Below are positions 1-10,477 of a stretch of DNA of 64,000 nucleotides, piece by piece. The position numbers were made by a program, and so were the translations under genes. The notes beneath the pieces are model-generated. The model did no database searches, had not been told where the DNA came from, and was given only the letters and a program-made list of their open reading frames with translations. Position 1 is the first letter of the stretch. Every line of letters starts with the position of its first letter. Where the stretch lies: assembly GCF_005222785.1 (NCBI RefSeq), contig NZ_STGH01000001.1:310001-374000 (forward strand), written 5' to 3'. The stretch comes from Rhodobacter sp. SY28-1. GTDB lineage: Bacteria; Pseudomonadota; Alphaproteobacteria; Rhodobacterales; Rhodobacteraceae.

Positions 1-1271
1 CCCCACCGCGGCTGGACGGCCGGACAATCGACTGGGCGCGGCTGGAAAGCCAGCCTGGGGATGAGGTTCCGTCGGTGTTTTCCTTCTTGAACCGGGTGCC
101 GGAGGCGCGGCAGATCTCTTGCGGAATCACCCATACCTCTGAGGCGACCCACCAGATCGTGCGGGACAACCTTGGCCGCTCCGCAATGTATGGGGGTCAC
201 ATCGAAGGCGTGGGCCCGCGCTATTGCCCGTCGATCGAGGACAAGGTGGTGCGCTTTGCCGACAAGACGTCGCATCAGGTCTTCCTGGAACCTGAGGGGC
301 TGGACGACCATACTGTCTATCCGAATGGCCTGAGCACCTCGCTGCCCGAAGAGGTTCAGCACGCCTACATCCGCACGATTCCAGGGCTTGAGCGGACTGA
401 AATCCTGCAGCCTGGCTATGCCATCGAATACGACTACTTCGATCCGCGCGGCCTGCACCGAACACTTGAAACCCGCGCGGTGGCCGGCTTGTACTTTGCT
501 GGCCAGATCAACGGGACAACAGGGTATGAGGAGGCTGGGGCACAAGGGATTGTAGCTGGCCTGAATGCAGCAGCTGCTGCTAGTGGGCTTGACCCGGTGG
601 AGTTCAGCCGCACGGAAAGCTACATCGGCGTGATGATCGATGACCTGACGTCGCGCGGAGTGACCGAGCCTTACCGCATGTTCACCTCTCGCGCCGAGTT
701 CCGGCTGACTGTGCGGGCGGACAACGCAGACCGCAGACTGACGCCGGTAGGGTTGACCTTGGGCTGCATCTCTGGTGCGCGCCGCAGGGCCTTTGACGCA
801 AAGCTGGAAGCGCTGGAGTCCGGACGGGCGGAGCTGTTGGGCGTCACGATCGGACCGAAAGCGCTGAACGATGCCGGAATTGCAGTCAGCAGGGACGGTG
901 GCAAGCGGACAGCCTATGACGTCCTGTCCCTGCCGGGGGTCGATCTGGATGTTGTAGTAAAGGCGTTTCGCACCTACCAGAACTTGGACCCTGACGTCCT
1001 CACCCAGCTCCAGATCGATTCGACCTATGACCAGTACTCGGATCGGCAAGCGAAGGAAGTTGCGGATTTGCGCCGCCAGGAAACACAGCGAATTCCCGGG
1101 GATTTCGAGTATGGCGGGATCTCCGGCCTGTCGAACGAGCTGAAGCAGAAGCTTTCACGCGCGAGGCCTGATTCGATTCTCCAGGCATCACGGATCGAAG
1201 GTGTTACACCGGCAGCGCTTCTTCTAGTGCTTTCGCACTTGCGCAAGACGTCAGAGCGGCTTGCCGGATGA
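1..1271 (+). CDS. mnmG: MnmG (GidA), tRNA U34 carboxymethylaminomethyl synthesis enzyme, 5' truncated by window edge
   Basis: C-terminal two thirds (about 422 residues) of MnmG, the FAD-dependent partner of MnmE that modifies the wobble uridine of several tRNAs. The frame is open at the left edge; reading from base 3 gives [11 protein letters not shown], so the apparent GTG at 75 is internal and not a start. Roughly 200 N-terminal residues with the Rossmann FAD site lie outside. The conserved stretch [13 protein letters not shown] is encoded near 495-535 and the C-terminal helical MnmE-binding domain is complete. The TGA overlaps the rsmG ATG in an ATGA junction, implying translational coupling. 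The mnmG-rsmG-parA-parB order is typical of the origin-proximal region in alphaproteobacteria. Confidence 0.97.
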   Translation, partial: PPRLDGRTIDWARLESQPGDEVPSVFSFLNRVPEARQISCGITHTSEATHQIVRDNLGRSAMYGGHIEGVGPRYCPSIEDKVVRFADKTSHQVFLEPEGLDDHTVYPNGLSTSLPEEVQHAYIRTIPGLERTEILQPGYAIEYDYFDPRGLHRTLETRAVAGLYFAGQINGTTGYEEAGAQGIVAGLNAAAAASGLDPVEFSRTESYIGVMIDDLTSRGVTEPYRMFTSRAEFRLTVRADNADRRLTPVGLTLGCISGARRRAFDAKLEALESGRAELLGVTIGPKALNDAGIAVSRDGGKRTAYDVLSLPGVDLDVVVKAFRTYQNLDPDVLTQLQIDSTYDQYSDRQAKEVADLRRQETQRIPGDFEYGGISGLSNELKQKLSRARPDSILQASRIEGVTPAALLLVLSHLRKTSERLAG

Positions 1272-1900
1272 CTGATGCCGAACAGCTTTCGGTCGGGGGC
1301 GTCGATGTTTCACGTGAAACATTCGATGCTTTGAAAGCCTACGAAGATCTAGTTCAGCGCTGGACGCCAGCAATCAACCTTGTCAGCAAAACTACAGTTG
1401 GCAACCTCTGGCAGCGACACATCCTTGACTCGGCTCAGATCTTCTCACTTTGCCCTCCATCGGCGCAGACTTGGGTCGACCTTGGCTCTGGTGGGGGTTT
1501 TCCGGGGATTGTTGTCGCTATTCTTGCGAAAAGCGCGAAGCACGACTTGCGTGTCACGCTTGTCGAGTCAGATCTTCGCAAAGCGACATTCCTTCGGCAA
1601 GCAGCACAGGCATTGGCCTTGCCAGTTACTGTTCTCAGCAAGCGAATCGAGGCAGTGAGCCCGCTCCACGCCGATGTCCTTTCAGCACGGGCACTTGCGC
1701 CTCTCACTGCGCTTCTTGGATTCGTCGAGACTCACTTGTCGAAAAGCGGCACCGCGATCTTTCCGAAAGGCGCACGGTTTCAGGATGAGATTGCAGAGGC
1801 ACGCAAGACTTGGGCGTTCGACGTTGACATCAAGCCCAGCCTGTCCGAAGCGGGCGCAGCAATTCTTGTGATCAGGGATATCCATCGTGTCCAACACTAA
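1268..1900 (+). CDS. rsmG: RsmG (GidB), 16S rRNA m7G527 methyltransferase
   Basis: 210-residue SAM-dependent methyltransferase that makes N7-methylguanosine 527 in 16S rRNA. The SAM-binding motif [12 protein letters not shown] lies at about residues 68-79. The N-terminal VSRETF stretch is encoded by a perfect parS palindrome (1306-1321), so the coding sequence also carries the chromosome-partition site. The ATG overlaps the mnmG stop, and the 3' end overlaps the parA GTG start by 14 bp, so mnmG-rsmG-parA-parB is probably one transcript. Length is normal for the family. Confidence 0.97.
   Translation: MTDAEQLSVGGVDVSRETFDALKAYEDLVQRWTPAINLVSKTTVGNLWQRHILDSAQIFSLCPPSAQTWVDLGSGGGFPGIVVAILAKSAKHDLRVTLVESDLRKATFLRQAAQALALPVTVLSKRIEAVSPLHADVLSARALAPLTALLGFVETHLSKSGTAIFPKGARFQDEIAEARKTWAFDVDIKPSLSEAGAAILVIRDIHRVQH
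1306..1321. promoter_or_regulatory. parS site, ParB-binding centromere-like palindrome
   Basis: TGTTTCACGTGAAACA is a perfect 16-bp palindrome and an exact match to the well-known bacterial parS consensus. It lies in frame in rsmG (Asp-Val-Ser-Arg-Glu-Thr) about 0.6 kb upstream of parA. ParB encoded at 2705-3601 is the expected ligand. I saw no second copy in the window. Confidence 0.96.
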
Positions 1901-2702
1901 CTCAACGCACCCGCACATCCTCGCTCTTGCGAACCAGAAGGGTGGAGTTGGCAAGACGACAACTGCGATCAACCTGGCTGCGGGCCTTGCAGAACTGGGG
2001 AAGAAAGTGCTGCTGGTCGACATCGATCCGCAGGGGAACTCGTCCACTGGTCTGGGTGTGCGGCCGGATGCGCGGAAGAAGACGAGCTACGATTTGATTG
2101 TCGATGGAGCGGACCTACAGGATGTTGTGCTGGAGACAGGCATCCCGGATGTCATGATCATCCCCGCAAATGCCGACCTGTCCTCTGCCGACCTGGACAT
2201 CGTCTCGAACGAAAAGCGCAGTTACTTGCTGCACGACGCGCTGCGGCGGCCAGAGATGGACGCCTATGGTTTTGACTACATCCTGATCGATTGCCCCCCG
2301 GCGCTCAGCCTGCTGACTGTGAACGCGCTGGTTGCCTGCAACTCGGTGCTTGTTCCGCTGCAGTGCGAGTTCTTCGCGCTGGAAGGTCTGTCGCAGCTGA
2401 TGCTGACGATTCGCGATGTGCGACGGTCGGCGAATCCCGACCTGCGAATCGAAGGGGTAGTGTTGACGATGCACGACCGCCGCAACAGGTTGACGGCTCA
2501 GGTTGAAGCAGATGCCCGGGCCAACATGGGCGACCTGGTCATGAAGACGACGATTCCGCGCAATGTGCGAATCAGTGAAGCACCGTCCTATGCGCTGCCA
2601 GTCCTGACCTACGACCCCAGTTCAAAGGGGACCGAGGCCTATCGTGCCTTGGCGAAGGAAATTGCCGACCGGCGCAAAACCCCAGAAGTTTCAGAGGCCT
2701 GA
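1887..2702 (+). CDS. parA: ParA, chromosome-partitioning ATPase (Soj family)
   Basis: 271-residue Walker-type ATPase that moves ParB-parS complexes on the nucleoid. The deviant Walker A motif KGGVGKTT is at residues 19-26, and the [11 protein letters not shown] segment (Walker B region) follows at about 133. A GTG start at 1887 inside the end of rsmG gives the expected N-terminus just before the LALANQKGG strand. It is followed after 2 bp by parB. Confidence 0.97.
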   Translation: MSNTNSTHPHILALANQKGGVGKTTTAINLAAGLAELGKKVLLVDIDPQGNSSTGLGVRPDARKKTSYDLIVDGADLQDVVLETGIPDVMIIPANADLSSADLDIVSNEKRSYLLHDALRRPEMDAYGFDYILIDCPPALSLLTVNALVACNSVLVPLQCEFFALEGLSQLMLTIRDVRRSANPDLRIEGVVLTMHDRRNRLTAQVEADARANMGDLVMKTTIPRNVRISEAPSYALPVLTYDPSSKGTEAYRALAKEIADRRKTPEVSEA

Positions 2703-2704
2703 GC

Positions 2705-3601
2705 ATGTCGAAAACCGAAAAGAGAGGCCTTGGTCGTGGCTTGTCTGCCCTGATGGCGGATGTTCATTTGGCTGGCCCGGAACACATGGCGGCACCTCGG
2801 AAGGCCGAGATGCACCTTCCGGTGGACAAGCTTGAGCCGAACCCACAACAGCCGCGGCTTGATTTCCGGAAGGATGAGCTTGAGTCGCTGGCCGATTCGA
2901 TTCGGCAGAAGGGCGTGATTCAGCCGCTTATCGTGCGCCGCAAACCGGGCCGTGACCTCTATGAAATCGTCGCTGGAGAGCGTCGCTGGCGCGCTGCACA
3001 GATGGCGCAACTGCACGAAGTTCCCGTTGTAGTGCGGGACTTTACCGACACCGAAGTGCTTGAAGTCGCGATCATCGAGAACATCCAGCGGGCGGATCTG
3101 AACGCCATCGAAGAGGCGCTCGGCTTTCGTCAACTGATGACCCGATTCGGGCACACGCAGGAGAAACTGGCCGAGGCACTTTCGAAAAGCCGTAGCCACG
3201 TCGCGAATCTGTTGCGGCTGCTGACTCTGCCTGACGATGTGCAGGATCTGGTCCGCGACGGGAAGCTGTCGGCGGGGCATGCGCGGGCGCTGATCGGCAG
3301 CCCGAAGGCCAGCGAGTTGGCGGCGCAGGTCGCGGCCAAGGGGCTGTCGGTGCGCGAAGTCGAACGGCTGATGAAGGCGCAGGACTCGGTCAAGCCGACG
3401 GCGCCGAAGGTTGCCAAGGGATCGGAGAAAGACGCAGACACGCGGGCCTTGGAAGGGGACCTTTCCGCCAACCTGAAGATGCCGGTGCGGATCGAGCATG
3501 CCTCGGGTGGGGAAAGCGGAGAACTGGTGATCCGCTATGGTTCGCTGGATGATCTCGACAGGTTGTGCCGTATTCTGTCGCAGCTACCAGATGAAGACTG
3601 A
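2705..3601 (+). CDS. parB: ParB, parS-binding partition protein
   Basis: 298-residue ParB/Spo0J. The N-terminal CTPase domain carries the GERRWRA box at about residues 92-98. A central helix-turn-helix (TQEKLAEALSKSRSHVANLLR) follows at about 156-176, and a C-terminal dimerisation domain ends the protein. Start is 2 bp after the parA stop. The TGA is immediately adjacent to the convergent hemW stop codon, leaving no intergenic base and no visible terminator. Confidence 0.97.
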   Translation: MSKTEKRGLGRGLSALMADVHLAGPEHMAAPRKAEMHLPVDKLEPNPQQPRLDFRKDELESLADSIRQKGVIQPLIVRRKPGRDLYEIVAGERRWRAAQMAQLHEVPVVVRDFTDTEVLEVAIIENIQRADLNAIEEALGFRQLMTRFGHTQEKLAEALSKSRSHVANLLRLLTLPDDVQDLVRDGKLSAGHARALIGSPKASELAAQVAAKGLSVREVERLMKAQDSVKPTAPKVAKGSEKDADTRALEGDLSANLKMPVRIEHASGGESGELVIRYGSLDDLDRLCRILSQLPDED

Positions 3602-4774
3602 TTAGCCCGCGCTTTGTCGGTCAGCCAGCAGAGCGCGGAGGATGCCGTTCAGCACCATGACGCCGTGATCGGTCGTTGAAATGCGGTCTCCGTCGCGGGC
3701 GAGGAGGCCCAGGGTTTCGACTTCGGCGAGCGCATTTTCGGCGAGCGGTTGCCCGGCGAGGGCAGCGAAGCGTTGAAGAGATGCGCCTTCCCTCAGGCGC
3801 AGGGCGAACATCAGGTACTCGGCGGCGCGGTCTTCGGGCGATAGTCTGTCGGTCGTTTCGGCGGAGCCGGGACGGGCGAGGGTGCGGTCAAGCCAGGGGG
3901 TTGGCTGACGTTCTGCCTCGGTGGCGAATCGGGCCGAATCAAGGGTGAGTCGGCCGTGGGCGCCGGGACCGATTCCTGCGTAGTCACCCATCCGCCAGTA
4001 GATCAGGTTGTGGCGCGATTCGTCTCCGGGGCGGGCGTGATTCGATACCTCGTAGGCGGGGAGTCCGGCGGCCCGGGTGATTTCCTCCGTCAGTTCGAAC
4101 ATGTCGGCGGAGTGATCTTCCTCGGGCAAGCCCTTGAGGAGGTTCTTCGCGTGCATCTGGCCGAAGACGGTGCCATCCTCGATGGTCAGCTGGTAGAGCG
4201 AGAGGTGCGAGGTGCCGAAGTCGAGCGCGCGGTGGAGTTCGTCGCGCCAGGCGGCGAGGGTCTGGTTCTGGCGGGCGTAGATCAGGTCGATGGAGACGCG
4301 GTCGAAGACGGATTGGGCGATGGCGATGGCCCTTGCGGCCTCACCCACCGTGTGCATCCGGCCCAGGCGGCGGAGGTCTTCGGGGTCAAGGGATTGGATT
4401 CCAAGAGAAACCCGGTTGACGCCTGCCTTGGCGTAGCCCTCGAAGCGGGCGGCCTCGACGCTGCCGGGGTTGGCTTCAAGGGTGATTTCGATGTCATTCG
4501 CAAGGGTCCAGGTGGCGCGGATGCGGTCGAGGATGCCCTGGACGGTGGTGGCTTCCATCAGCGAGGGGGTGCCGCCGCCGAAGAAGACGGTGTTGAGGAT
4601 GCGGCCCTGAGTGAGCGCGCCGATGCGGTCGATTTCACGCTCGAAGGCCTGAAGCCATCGGGATTGGTCGATGCGGGCGGCGACGTGGCTGTTGAAGTCG
4701 CAGTAGGGGCACTTCGACTGGCAGAAGGGCCAGTGTATATACAGGCCGAAGCCGGCGTGGCGCCAGTCCTCCAT
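3602..4774 (-). CDS. hemW: HemW, radical SAM haem chaperone
   Basis: 390-residue radical SAM protein of the HemN-like branch. The cluster-binding CxxxCxxC motif (FCQSKCPYC) is at about residues 18-26. The extra N-terminal cysteine and substrate residues of true coproporphyrinogen oxidase HemN are not seen, which favours HemW, the haem-trafficking chaperone. Its start overlaps the rdgB stop by one base. The stretch encoding LYIH contains TGTATATACA, one of the iterated palindromes in this window. Confidence 0.9.
   Translation of the reverse strand: MEDWRHAGFGLYIHWPFCQSKCPYCDFNSHVAARIDQSRWLQAFEREIDRIGALTQGRILNTVFFGGGTPSLMEATTVQGILDRIRATWTLANDIEITLEANPGSVEAARFEGYAKAGVNRVSLGIQSLDPEDLRRLGRMHTVGEAARAIAIAQSVFDRVSIDLIYARQNQTLAAWRDELHRALDFGTSHLSLYQLTIEDGTVFGQMHAKNLLKGLPEEDHSADMFELTEEITRAAGLPAYEVSNHARPGDESRHNLIYWRMGDYAGIGPGAHGRLTLDSARFATEAERQPTPWLDRTLARPGSAETTDRLSPEDRAAEYLMFALRLREGASLQRFAALAGQPLAENALAEVETLGLLARDGDRISTTDHGVMVLNGILRALLADRQSAG
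4734..4743. repeat. Iterated palindrome TGTATATACA (GTATATAC core 4735-4742) in hemW
   Basis: Perfect 10-bp palindrome inside hemW, read in the phase CTG TAT ATA CAC (Leu-Tyr-Ile-His). First of 13 exact GTATATAC copies; ATA is a rare codon here. Confidence 0.8.
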
Positions 4775-5379
4775 CAGGGAAACAGGGCGACGACGAGTTT
4801 CTGGAAGGCGTCGGCGCGGTGCGAGAGGCGGTTCTTCTCCCAGCGGTCCATCTCGCCGAAGGTCTGGGTGTAGCCGTCAGGCATGAAGATGGGATCGAAG
4901 CCGTGGCCCTGCTCGCCACGTCCGGGCCAGACGAGGCGGCCGGGGGATTTGCCTTCGAAGACAAGGTCTTGGCCATCTGGCGCGGCGAGAACGAGAGTGC
5001 AGCAGAATTGGGCGGTGCGGGGTTCGGGGGCGTGCATCGCCTCCAGCTCGCGCCAGACACGCTCCATGCCAACCTTGAAGTCGCGACCTTTTGAAGTGGT
5101 GGCCCAGTTGGCGGTAAAGACGCCAGGGGCTCCACCAAGGGCGTCGACGGAAAGACCGGAGTCGTCTGCGAGGGCGATGAGGCCGGAAGCTTTGGCGGCG
5201 GCGTGGGCCTTCAGGCGGGCGTTGCCGACGAAGGTGGTTTCAGTTTCCTCGGGCTCGGGGAGGCCAAGGTCTCCGGCGCCCAAGACGGTCACGTCGAAGG
5301 GGGCGAGGAGATCGGCGATCTCTTCAAGCTTGCCACAGTTGTGCGTGGCGACGAGAAGGCGATCCCCTCGGTGCAGCAT
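4774..5379 (-). CDS. rdgB: RdgB, dITP/XTP pyrophosphatase (Ham1/RdgB family)
   Basis: 201-residue house-cleaning enzyme that hydrolyses dITP and XTP to monophosphates, keeping deaminated purines out of DNA. The substrate motif VATHNCGKLEE lies at residues 9-19 and DDSGLSVDALGGAPGVF at about 73-89. It lies between rph and hemW with one-base stop/start overlaps on both sides, so rph-rdgB-hemW is one tightly coupled operon. Confidence 0.95.
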   Translation of the reverse strand: MLHRGDRLLVATHNCGKLEEIADLLAPFDVTVLGAGDLGLPEPEETETTFVGNARLKAHAAAKASGLIALADDSGLSVDALGGAPGVFTANWATTSKGRDFKVGMERVWRELEAMHAPEPRTAQFCCTLVLAAPDGQDLVFEGKSPGRLVWPGRGEQGHGFDPIFMPDGYTQTFGEMDRWEKNRLSHRADAFQKLVVALFP

Positions 5380-6095
5380 TACAGCCTCAGGGCTGCTCTT
5401 TGCGCCGCGACCAGCGCCGCATTGCCCTGGCGGGCGAGGTCGAGGAGGTGGAGGAGTTCGTCTTGGCTGAAGGCGGAACCTTCGGCGGACATCTGGACTT
5501 CGATCAGTTTGCCCGCGCCAGTCATGACGAAATTGCCGTCGGTCCCGGCGGCCGAATCCTCAAGGTAATCGAGGTCGAGGACGGGCTGGCCGGCATAGAC
5601 GCCGCAGGAGACTGCCGAAACGTGATCCAGGATCGGGTCCGAGGTGATGACGCCGGAGGTCAGGAGCTTGTTTACCGCAAGACGCAACGCGACCCAGCCG
5701 CCGGTGATCGAGGCGCAGCGGGTGCCTCCGTCGGCCTGGATGACGTCGCAGTCAATGACGATCTGACGCTCGCCAAGGGCCTGCCGGTCCACTCCGGCGC
5801 GCAGGGAACGACCGATAAGCCGTTGAATTTCTTGCGTCCGGCCCGACTGCTTGCCTGCTGCCGCCTCACGCCGGGTGCGGGAGTTGGTGGCGCGGGGCAG
5901 CATCCCATATTCCGCGGTCACCCAGCCCTGGCCGGTGTTCTTCAGGAAGGGGGGAGCTTTGTCCTCAATGGTGGCGGAACACAGGACATGGGTTTCGCCC
6001 ATCTTGATCAGGCAAGAGCCCTCGGCATGCTTCATCACGCTGGTTTCGATTGAAACCGCCCGTAGATCGCTTAGTTTTCTGCCTGACGGGCGCAT
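5379..6095 (-). CDS. rph: RNase PH, tRNA 3'-end phosphorolytic exoribonuclease
   Basis: 238-residue phosphorolytic 3'-5' exoribonuclease that trims tRNA precursors. I place the start at [12 protein letters not shown] (6095), the canonical N-terminus; an in-frame extension to 6203 would run into the divergent hrcA gene and is not conserved in kind. Family motifs include [11 protein letters not shown] at about 59-69 and the D-GG-TR-AS active-site region near 117-126. Divergent from hrcA across 67 bp. Confidence 0.95.
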   Translation of the reverse strand: MRPSGRKLSDLRAVSIETSVMKHAEGSCLIKMGETHVLCSATIEDKAPPFLKNTGQGWVTAEYGMLPRATNSRTRREAAAGKQSGRTQEIQRLIGRSLRAGVDRQALGERQIVIDCDVIQADGGTRCASITGGWVALRLAVNKLLTSGVITSDPILDHVSAVSCGVYAGQPVLDLDYLEDSAAGTDGNFVMTGAGKLIEVQMSAEGSAFSQDELLHLLDLARQGNAALVAAQRAALRL

Positions 6096-6162
6096 CGCCG
6101 AACCTTTCCTTGGGATGCGGCCACATATGCAACCAAGGCCGAAGGATGCAACCCCGATTACC

Positions 6163-7230
6163 ATGACCAGCCAGCCGATCCTGTCCGACATGAACGACCG
6201 CACGCGCGAAGTGTTTCGCCGCGTCGTCGAAGGCTATCTGAACTCAGGTGAACCGGTTGGGTCGCGGACGCTGACCCGGACGCTGTCGGAAAAGGTCTCT
6301 GCCGCGACGGTGCGGAATGTCATGCAGGATCTGGAATATCTGGGGCTGCTGGACAGCCCGCATGTCTCGGCTGGCAGAATACCGACCCAGGCCGGGCTGC
6401 GGATCTTCGTCGACAGCCTGCTGGAGGTCGGCCAAGTTGCGCCGGAGGATCAGGAGAAGATCGACGCCACCCTGGGCGTCAACGACCACGACGTGACGAC
6501 CCTGCTGGATGAGGTCGGGGCGGCGCTTTCGGTCATCACCCGGGGGGCGAGCGTGGTGCTGGCGCCGAAGCGGGAAGCGGCGATCCGGCATATCGAGTTC
6601 GTCAGTCTGGGGCCGGACCGGGCGCTAGTGGTGCTGGTCTTTGCCGACGGGCAGGTGGAAAACCGCATCTTCGTCCCGCCGCCGGGGCAGACGCCGTCGT
6701 CGATGCGCGAGGCGGCGAATTTCCTGAACGCGCTGGCCGAGGGGCTGACGCTGTCCGAACTGCGGGCGCGGATCGTCAACGAGATCGCGCAGCGACGGCA
6801 GGAGATCGACTCGCTGGCGCGCGAGATGGTGGAAAGCGGCCTCGCCCTGTGGGAAAATGCCGGGGAGCCGTCGGAGCGGCTGATCGTGCGCGGCCGGTCG
6901 AACCTGATCGACGGCGTGGCGGATCAGGCAGAGATTGACCGCATCCGGGTGCTGTTCGACGACCTGGAGCGCAAGCGGGACATCGCCGAATTCCTGAACC
7001 TGACCGAGGCCGGCGACGGTGTGCGCATTTTTATCGGGTCAGAGAACAAGCTTTTCTCACTTTCCGGTTCAAGTCTGGTGGTTTCTCCCTATATGAACGC
7101 GGATCGGAAGATCATCGGCGCGGTGGGCGTCATCGGACCGACTCGGCTGAATTATGGCCGTATCGTCCCGATCGTCGATTACACCGCCCAGCTGGTGGGC
7201 CGCCTGGTCAGTGACCGCGGCAAGGGCTGA
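6163..7230 (+). CDS. hrcA: HrcA, heat-inducible transcription repressor
   Basis: 355-residue repressor that binds CIRCE operators of groESL/dnaK-type operons and needs GroEL for activity. An N-terminal winged helix ([20 protein letters not shown], about 33-52) precedes a GAF-like dimerisation domain. Start chosen at [14 protein letters not shown] (6163); an ATG at 6190 is possible. Upstream in-frame ATGs would overlap rph antisense and are rejected. No CIRCE inverted repeat is visible in the short gap to rph, so its targets lie elsewhere. grpE follows 16 bp downstream, a normal heat-shock pairing. Confidence 0.95.
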   Translation: MTSQPILSDMNDRTREVFRRVVEGYLNSGEPVGSRTLTRTLSEKVSAATVRNVMQDLEYLGLLDSPHVSAGRIPTQAGLRIFVDSLLEVGQVAPEDQEKIDATLGVNDHDVTTLLDEVGAALSVITRGASVVLAPKREAAIRHIEFVSLGPDRALVVLVFADGQVENRIFVPPPGQTPSSMREAANFLNALAEGLTLSELRARIVNEIAQRRQEIDSLAREMVESGLALWENAGEPSERLIVRGRSNLIDGVADQAEIDRIRVLFDDLERKRDIAEFLNLTEAGDGVRIFIGSENKLFSLSGSSLVVSPYMNADRKIIGAVGVIGPTRLNYGRIVPIVDYTAQLVGRLVSDRGKG

Positions 7231-7246
7231 AGAAGGACGAAGCGCA

Positions 7247-7771
7247 ATGTCGCAGGAAGAACCCACCGCCTCGCAGGTGGAGCTGGAAGAGTTTGAACCG
7301 CAAGTGGATGAGCTGGAGGCCCTGAAGGCCGAGCGTGACGAGTTGCGCGACAAGTTCATGCGGGTGCTGGCGGATGCCGAGAACTCGCGCAAGCGGGCCG
7401 AGCGGGACCGGAAAGAGGCCGAGATGTATGGTGGCACTCGGTTGGCGCGGGACCTGCTGCCGGTCTACGACAACCTGAACCGGGCGATCCAGGCGATCCC
7501 GGAGGAGTCTCGGGCGGCTTCGGCGGCGCTGATCGAGGGCGTCGAGCTGACCCTGCGCGAGTTGACCAACGTGATGACGAAGCACGGGATCACGATGATC
7601 TCGCCCGCCGTCGGGGACCAGTTCGACCCGCAGCTGCATCAGGCGATGTTCGAGGCCCCGCTGCCGGGAACCAAGGCCGGGCAGATCATCCAGGTGGCGA
7701 CGGAAGGCTTCCTGCTGCACGACCGCCTGCTGCGCCCGGCGCAGGTCGGGGTGTCGTCGAACCCCGGTTGA
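7247..7771 (+). CDS. grpE: GrpE, nucleotide-exchange factor for DnaK
   Basis: 174-residue co-chaperone that releases ADP from DnaK. The N-terminal acidic coiled-coil region (residues 1-60, rich in Glu) leads into the beta-wing domain ending near VGVSSNPG. The start at MSQEEPTASQ is preceded by GAAGGACGAA; a longer in-frame reading from 7154 lies inside hrcA. Probably co-transcribed with hrcA. A repeat-derived hairpin follows the stop. Confidence 0.95.
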   Translation: MSQEEPTASQVELEEFEPQVDELEALKAERDELRDKFMRVLADAENSRKRAERDRKEAEMYGGTRLARDLLPVYDNLNRAIQAIPEESRAASAALIEGVELTLRELTNVMTKHGITMISPAVGDQFDPQLHQAMFEAPLPGTKAGQIIQVATEGFLLHDRLLRPAQVGVSSNPG

Positions 7772-7784
7772 TCCTGGACGCACC

Positions 7785-7850
7785 CCCGGAGAGGGCTGTC
7801 TGCCCTCCCCGGACCCCACCCGAGGATATTTCGGGAAGAGAAAGCGAAAT
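7785..7850. repeat. Rhodobacterales-type interspersed repeat between grpE and mutS (copy 1)
   Basis: A GC hairpin (GGAGAGGGC / GCCCTCCCC) is followed by GGACCCC, CCGAGGATATTT and AAGAGAAAG. The same modules appear near 18855-18912 and, more diverged, near 60985-61027. The convergent hairpin could act as a weak terminator for both grpE and mutS, but there is no clean T-tract. Confidence 0.6.
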
Positions 7851-7855
7851 TTTAG

Positions 7856-10477
7856 TTAAGTTTTAGCGGCTTGCTTCAGGTCGTAGATGAGCCGGAGGGC
7901 ATCCATCGGGGTCAACTCGTCGGGGTGTACCTCCTTCAGAATGTCCTCGACGACTGAGACCTTCTGCTTTTGCGGCGGAGGTGCGGGCGGTGCGGCGCGG
8001 AACAGCGGCAGGTCGTCGATCAGCGTGGCCTGCTTGCCGCCCTCGCGGTCGCCCTTTTCCAGCGCGTCGAGCACGACCTTGGCCCGTTCGATGACCGAGG
8101 GCGGCAGGCCCGCAAGGCGCGCGACCTGCACACCGTAACTGCGGTCGGCTGCGCCTTCACGGACTTCGTGCAGGAAGATGACCTCGCCTTCCCATTCCTT
8201 GACGGTGACGGTGGCGTTCTTCACGCCGGGCAGCTTGCCCGCAAGCGCCGTCATCTCGTGGTAATGCGTGGCGAAGAGGGCGCGGGAGCGGTTGACCTCG
8301 TGCAGGTGTTCGAGCGTGGCCCAGGCGATGGAAAGGCCGTCGTAGGTGGCAGTTCCGCGGCCGATTTCGTCCAGGATCACCAGCGCGCGGTCGTCGGCTT
8401 GGTTCAGGATGGCGGCGGTTTCGACCATTTCGACCATGAAGGTGGAGCGGCCCCTTGCGAGGTCGTCCGAGGCGCCGACCCGGCTGAAAAGCTGAGAGAC
8501 GAGGCCGATGCGGGCTGATGTGGCGGGGACGTGGGAGCCTGCCTGGGCCAGGAGCGCAATTAGCGCGTTCTGCCTTAGGAAGGTGGATTTGCCGGCCATG
8601 TTGGGGCCGGTCAGCAGCCAGATGGCGGGCGTGTCCTTGTCGGTGAGCGCGCAGTCGTTGGCGACGAAGGGCTGGCCGTCCTTGCGGAGGGCGCGTTCGA
8701 CGACAGGGTGGCGGCCTGCAGCAATCTGGAAGGCGCGGCTGTCGTCGACCTCGGGCTTGCACCAGCCTTCCTCGGCGGAGAGGTCGGCGAAAGCGGCGGC
8801 GAGGTCGATCTCGGCCAGGGCGCGGGCGGCGAGGGCGATGGGGGCGGAGTGGTCGAGGATTTCGGCTTTGAGCGTGGTGTAATGGCGTTTCTCGATTTCG
8901 AGGGCGTGGTTGGCGGAGTTGAGGATTCGGGTTTCGAGGTCGGAAAGGGCGAGGGTTGTGAAGCGCACCTGTCCGGCGGTGGTCTGGCGGTGGATGAAAA
9001 GCTCCGGCATGGCGCGCATGCGGTCTTCGTGGGTGGTCGTGGTCTCGATGAAATAGCCCAGCACGTTGTTGTGCTTGATCTTCAGGGAGGCGACGCCGGT
9101 GGTTTCGATGTAGTCGGCCTGCATCCGGGCGATGACGCCGCGGCCTTCGTCCCGCAGGGCCCGGGTGTCGTCGAGTTCGGGATCGTAGCCGGGGGCGATG
9201 TAGCCGCCGTCGCGGGTGAGGAGCGGGGGCTCAGTCACGAGGGCGCGGGTGAGGAGGCCGACGAGTTGGTCGTGGCCGAGGAGGGATTGGGCGGCTTCGG
9301 CCAGGAGAGGTGGGGTGTCGGTCAGGAGTTGCGCGATGCGGCCGGCCTGTTCGAGGCCTGCGCGGATGGCGGCCATGTCGCGGGGGCCGTCGCGGTCGAG
9401 CGCGAGGCGGGAGAGGGCGCGGTCGATGTCGGGGACGCGGCGCAGCGCCTCGCGGAGCTGGTCGCGGAGGGAGGGAGTTTCGAGGAGGTTGTCGAGGGCG
9501 GCCTGGCGTGCGTGGATGATGTGGAGGTCGAGCGAGGGCGAGGAGAGGCGGCGTTCGAGGAGGCGAGCGCCGCCTGCGGTGACGGTGCGGTCGATGGCGG
9601 CGAGGAGCGAGCCTTCCCGGCCGCCGGACAGGGCCTGGGTCAGTTCGAGGTTGCGGCGGGTTGCGGCGTCGATCTGCATCGTGCCGCCGAGGGGCTCCTT
9701 GACGGGTGGGCGGAGGAGAGGCATCCGACCGCGCTGGGTGAGGTGGAGGTAGTCGATGAGGGCGCCCATCGCGGAGATTTCGGCGCGGTCGAAGGTGCCG
9801 AATGCGTCGAGGGAGGCGACGTGGAAGAGGTCGCAGAGGCGGCGCTCGGCGTTGGTGGAGTCGAAGCTGCCGCGGGAGAGGGGGGTGACGGCTGTGGCGT
9901 CGATGAGGCGGGTGATGTCGGCCTCGCGCGCTTCGGACAGGAGAAGTTCGCGGGGGGAGATGCGGGCGAGGTCGGGGCCAAGGCGGGTGAGGGAGGAGGG
10001 CATCACCCGGAACTCGCCGGTGGAGATGTCGGCCCAGGCGAGGGCGGCCTGGTCGCGGACCTCGGCGAAGGCGGCGAGGAAGTTGTGGCGGCGGGCTTCG
10101 AGGAGGGAATCCTCGGTCAGCGTGCCGGGGGTGACGAGGCGGACGACGTCGCGTTTGACGACCGCCTTGGAGCCGCGCTTCTTTGCCTCGGCCGGGTCTT
10201 CCAGCTGTTCGGCGATGGCGACGCGGAAGCCTTTCCGGATCAGGGTGAGGAGGTAGCCTTCGGCGGAATGGACCGGGACGCCGCACATGGCGATGGGCTC
10301 GCCCAAGTGGAAGCCGCGCTTCGTCAGGGCGATGTCGAGGGCCGCGGCGGCCGCAACGGCGTCGTCGAAGAACATCTCGTAGAAGTCGCCCATCCGGTAG
10401 AAGAGGAGCGCGCCGGGGTTCTGGGCCTTGATTTCCAGATACTGCGCCATCATCGGCGTGACGGTGTCTTCGGTCAT
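7856..10477 (-). CDS. mutS: MutS, DNA mismatch recognition ATPase
   Basis: 873-residue mismatch repair protein. The N-terminal mismatch-binding domain shows [12 protein letters not shown] (the F-x-E mismatch wedge), then connector, lever and clamp, then the ABC-type ATPase with Walker [11 protein letters not shown] and Walker [18 protein letters not shown]-terminal helix-turn-helix ends near DLKQAAKT. Start at [13 protein letters not shown] (10477), preceded on its strand by GGGGGCAC. Full length. mutL is not adjacent, as is common in this family. Confidence 0.97.
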   Translation of the reverse strand: MTEDTVTPMMAQYLEIKAQNPGALLFYRMGDFYEMFFDDAVAAAAALDIALTKRGFHLGEPIAMCGVPVHSAEGYLLTLIRKGFRVAIAEQLEDPAEAKKRGSKAVVKRDVVRLVTPGTLTEDSLLEARRHNFLAAFAEVRDQAALAWADISTGEFRVMPSSLTRLGPDLARISPRELLLSEAREADITRLIDATAVTPLSRGSFDSTNAERRLCDLFHVASLDAFGTFDRAEISAMGALIDYLHLTQRGRMPLLRPPVKEPLGGTMQIDAATRRNLELTQALSGGREGSLLAAIDRTVTAGGARLLERRLSSPSLDLHIIHARQAALDNLLETPSLRDQLREALRRVPDIDRALSRLALDRDGPRDMAAIRAGLEQAGRIAQLLTDTPPLLAEAAQSLLGHDQLVGLLTRALVTEPPLLTRDGGYIAPGYDPELDDTRALRDEGRGVIARMQADYIETTGVASLKIKHNNVLGYFIETTTTHEDRMRAMPELFIHRQTTAGQVRFTTLALSDLETRILNSANHALEIEKRHYTTLKAEILDHSAPIALAARALAEIDLAAAFADLSAEEGWCKPEVDDSRAFQIAAGRHPVVERALRKDGQPFVANDCALTDKDTPAIWLLTGPNMAGKSTFLRQNALIALLAQAGSHVPATSARIGLVSQLFSRVGASDDLARGRSTFMVEMVETAAILNQADDRALVILDEIGRGTATYDGLSIAWATLEHLHEVNRSRALFATHYHEMTALAGKLPGVKNATVTVKEWEGEVIFLHEVREGAADRSYGVQVARLAGLPPSVIERAKVVLDALEKGDREGGKQATLIDDLPLFRAAPPAPPPQKQKVSVVEDILKEVHPDELTPMDALRLIYDLKQAAKT

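Noticed and set aside
3602-4774. Oxygen-independent coproporphyrinogen oxidase HemN
   Set aside because: Short length and absence of the fourth N-terminal Cys and HemN substrate residues point to HemW.
6096-6162. CIRCE operator expected near hrcA
   Set aside because: No TTAGCACTC-N9-GAGTGCTAA dyad or close variant is present between rph and hrcA.
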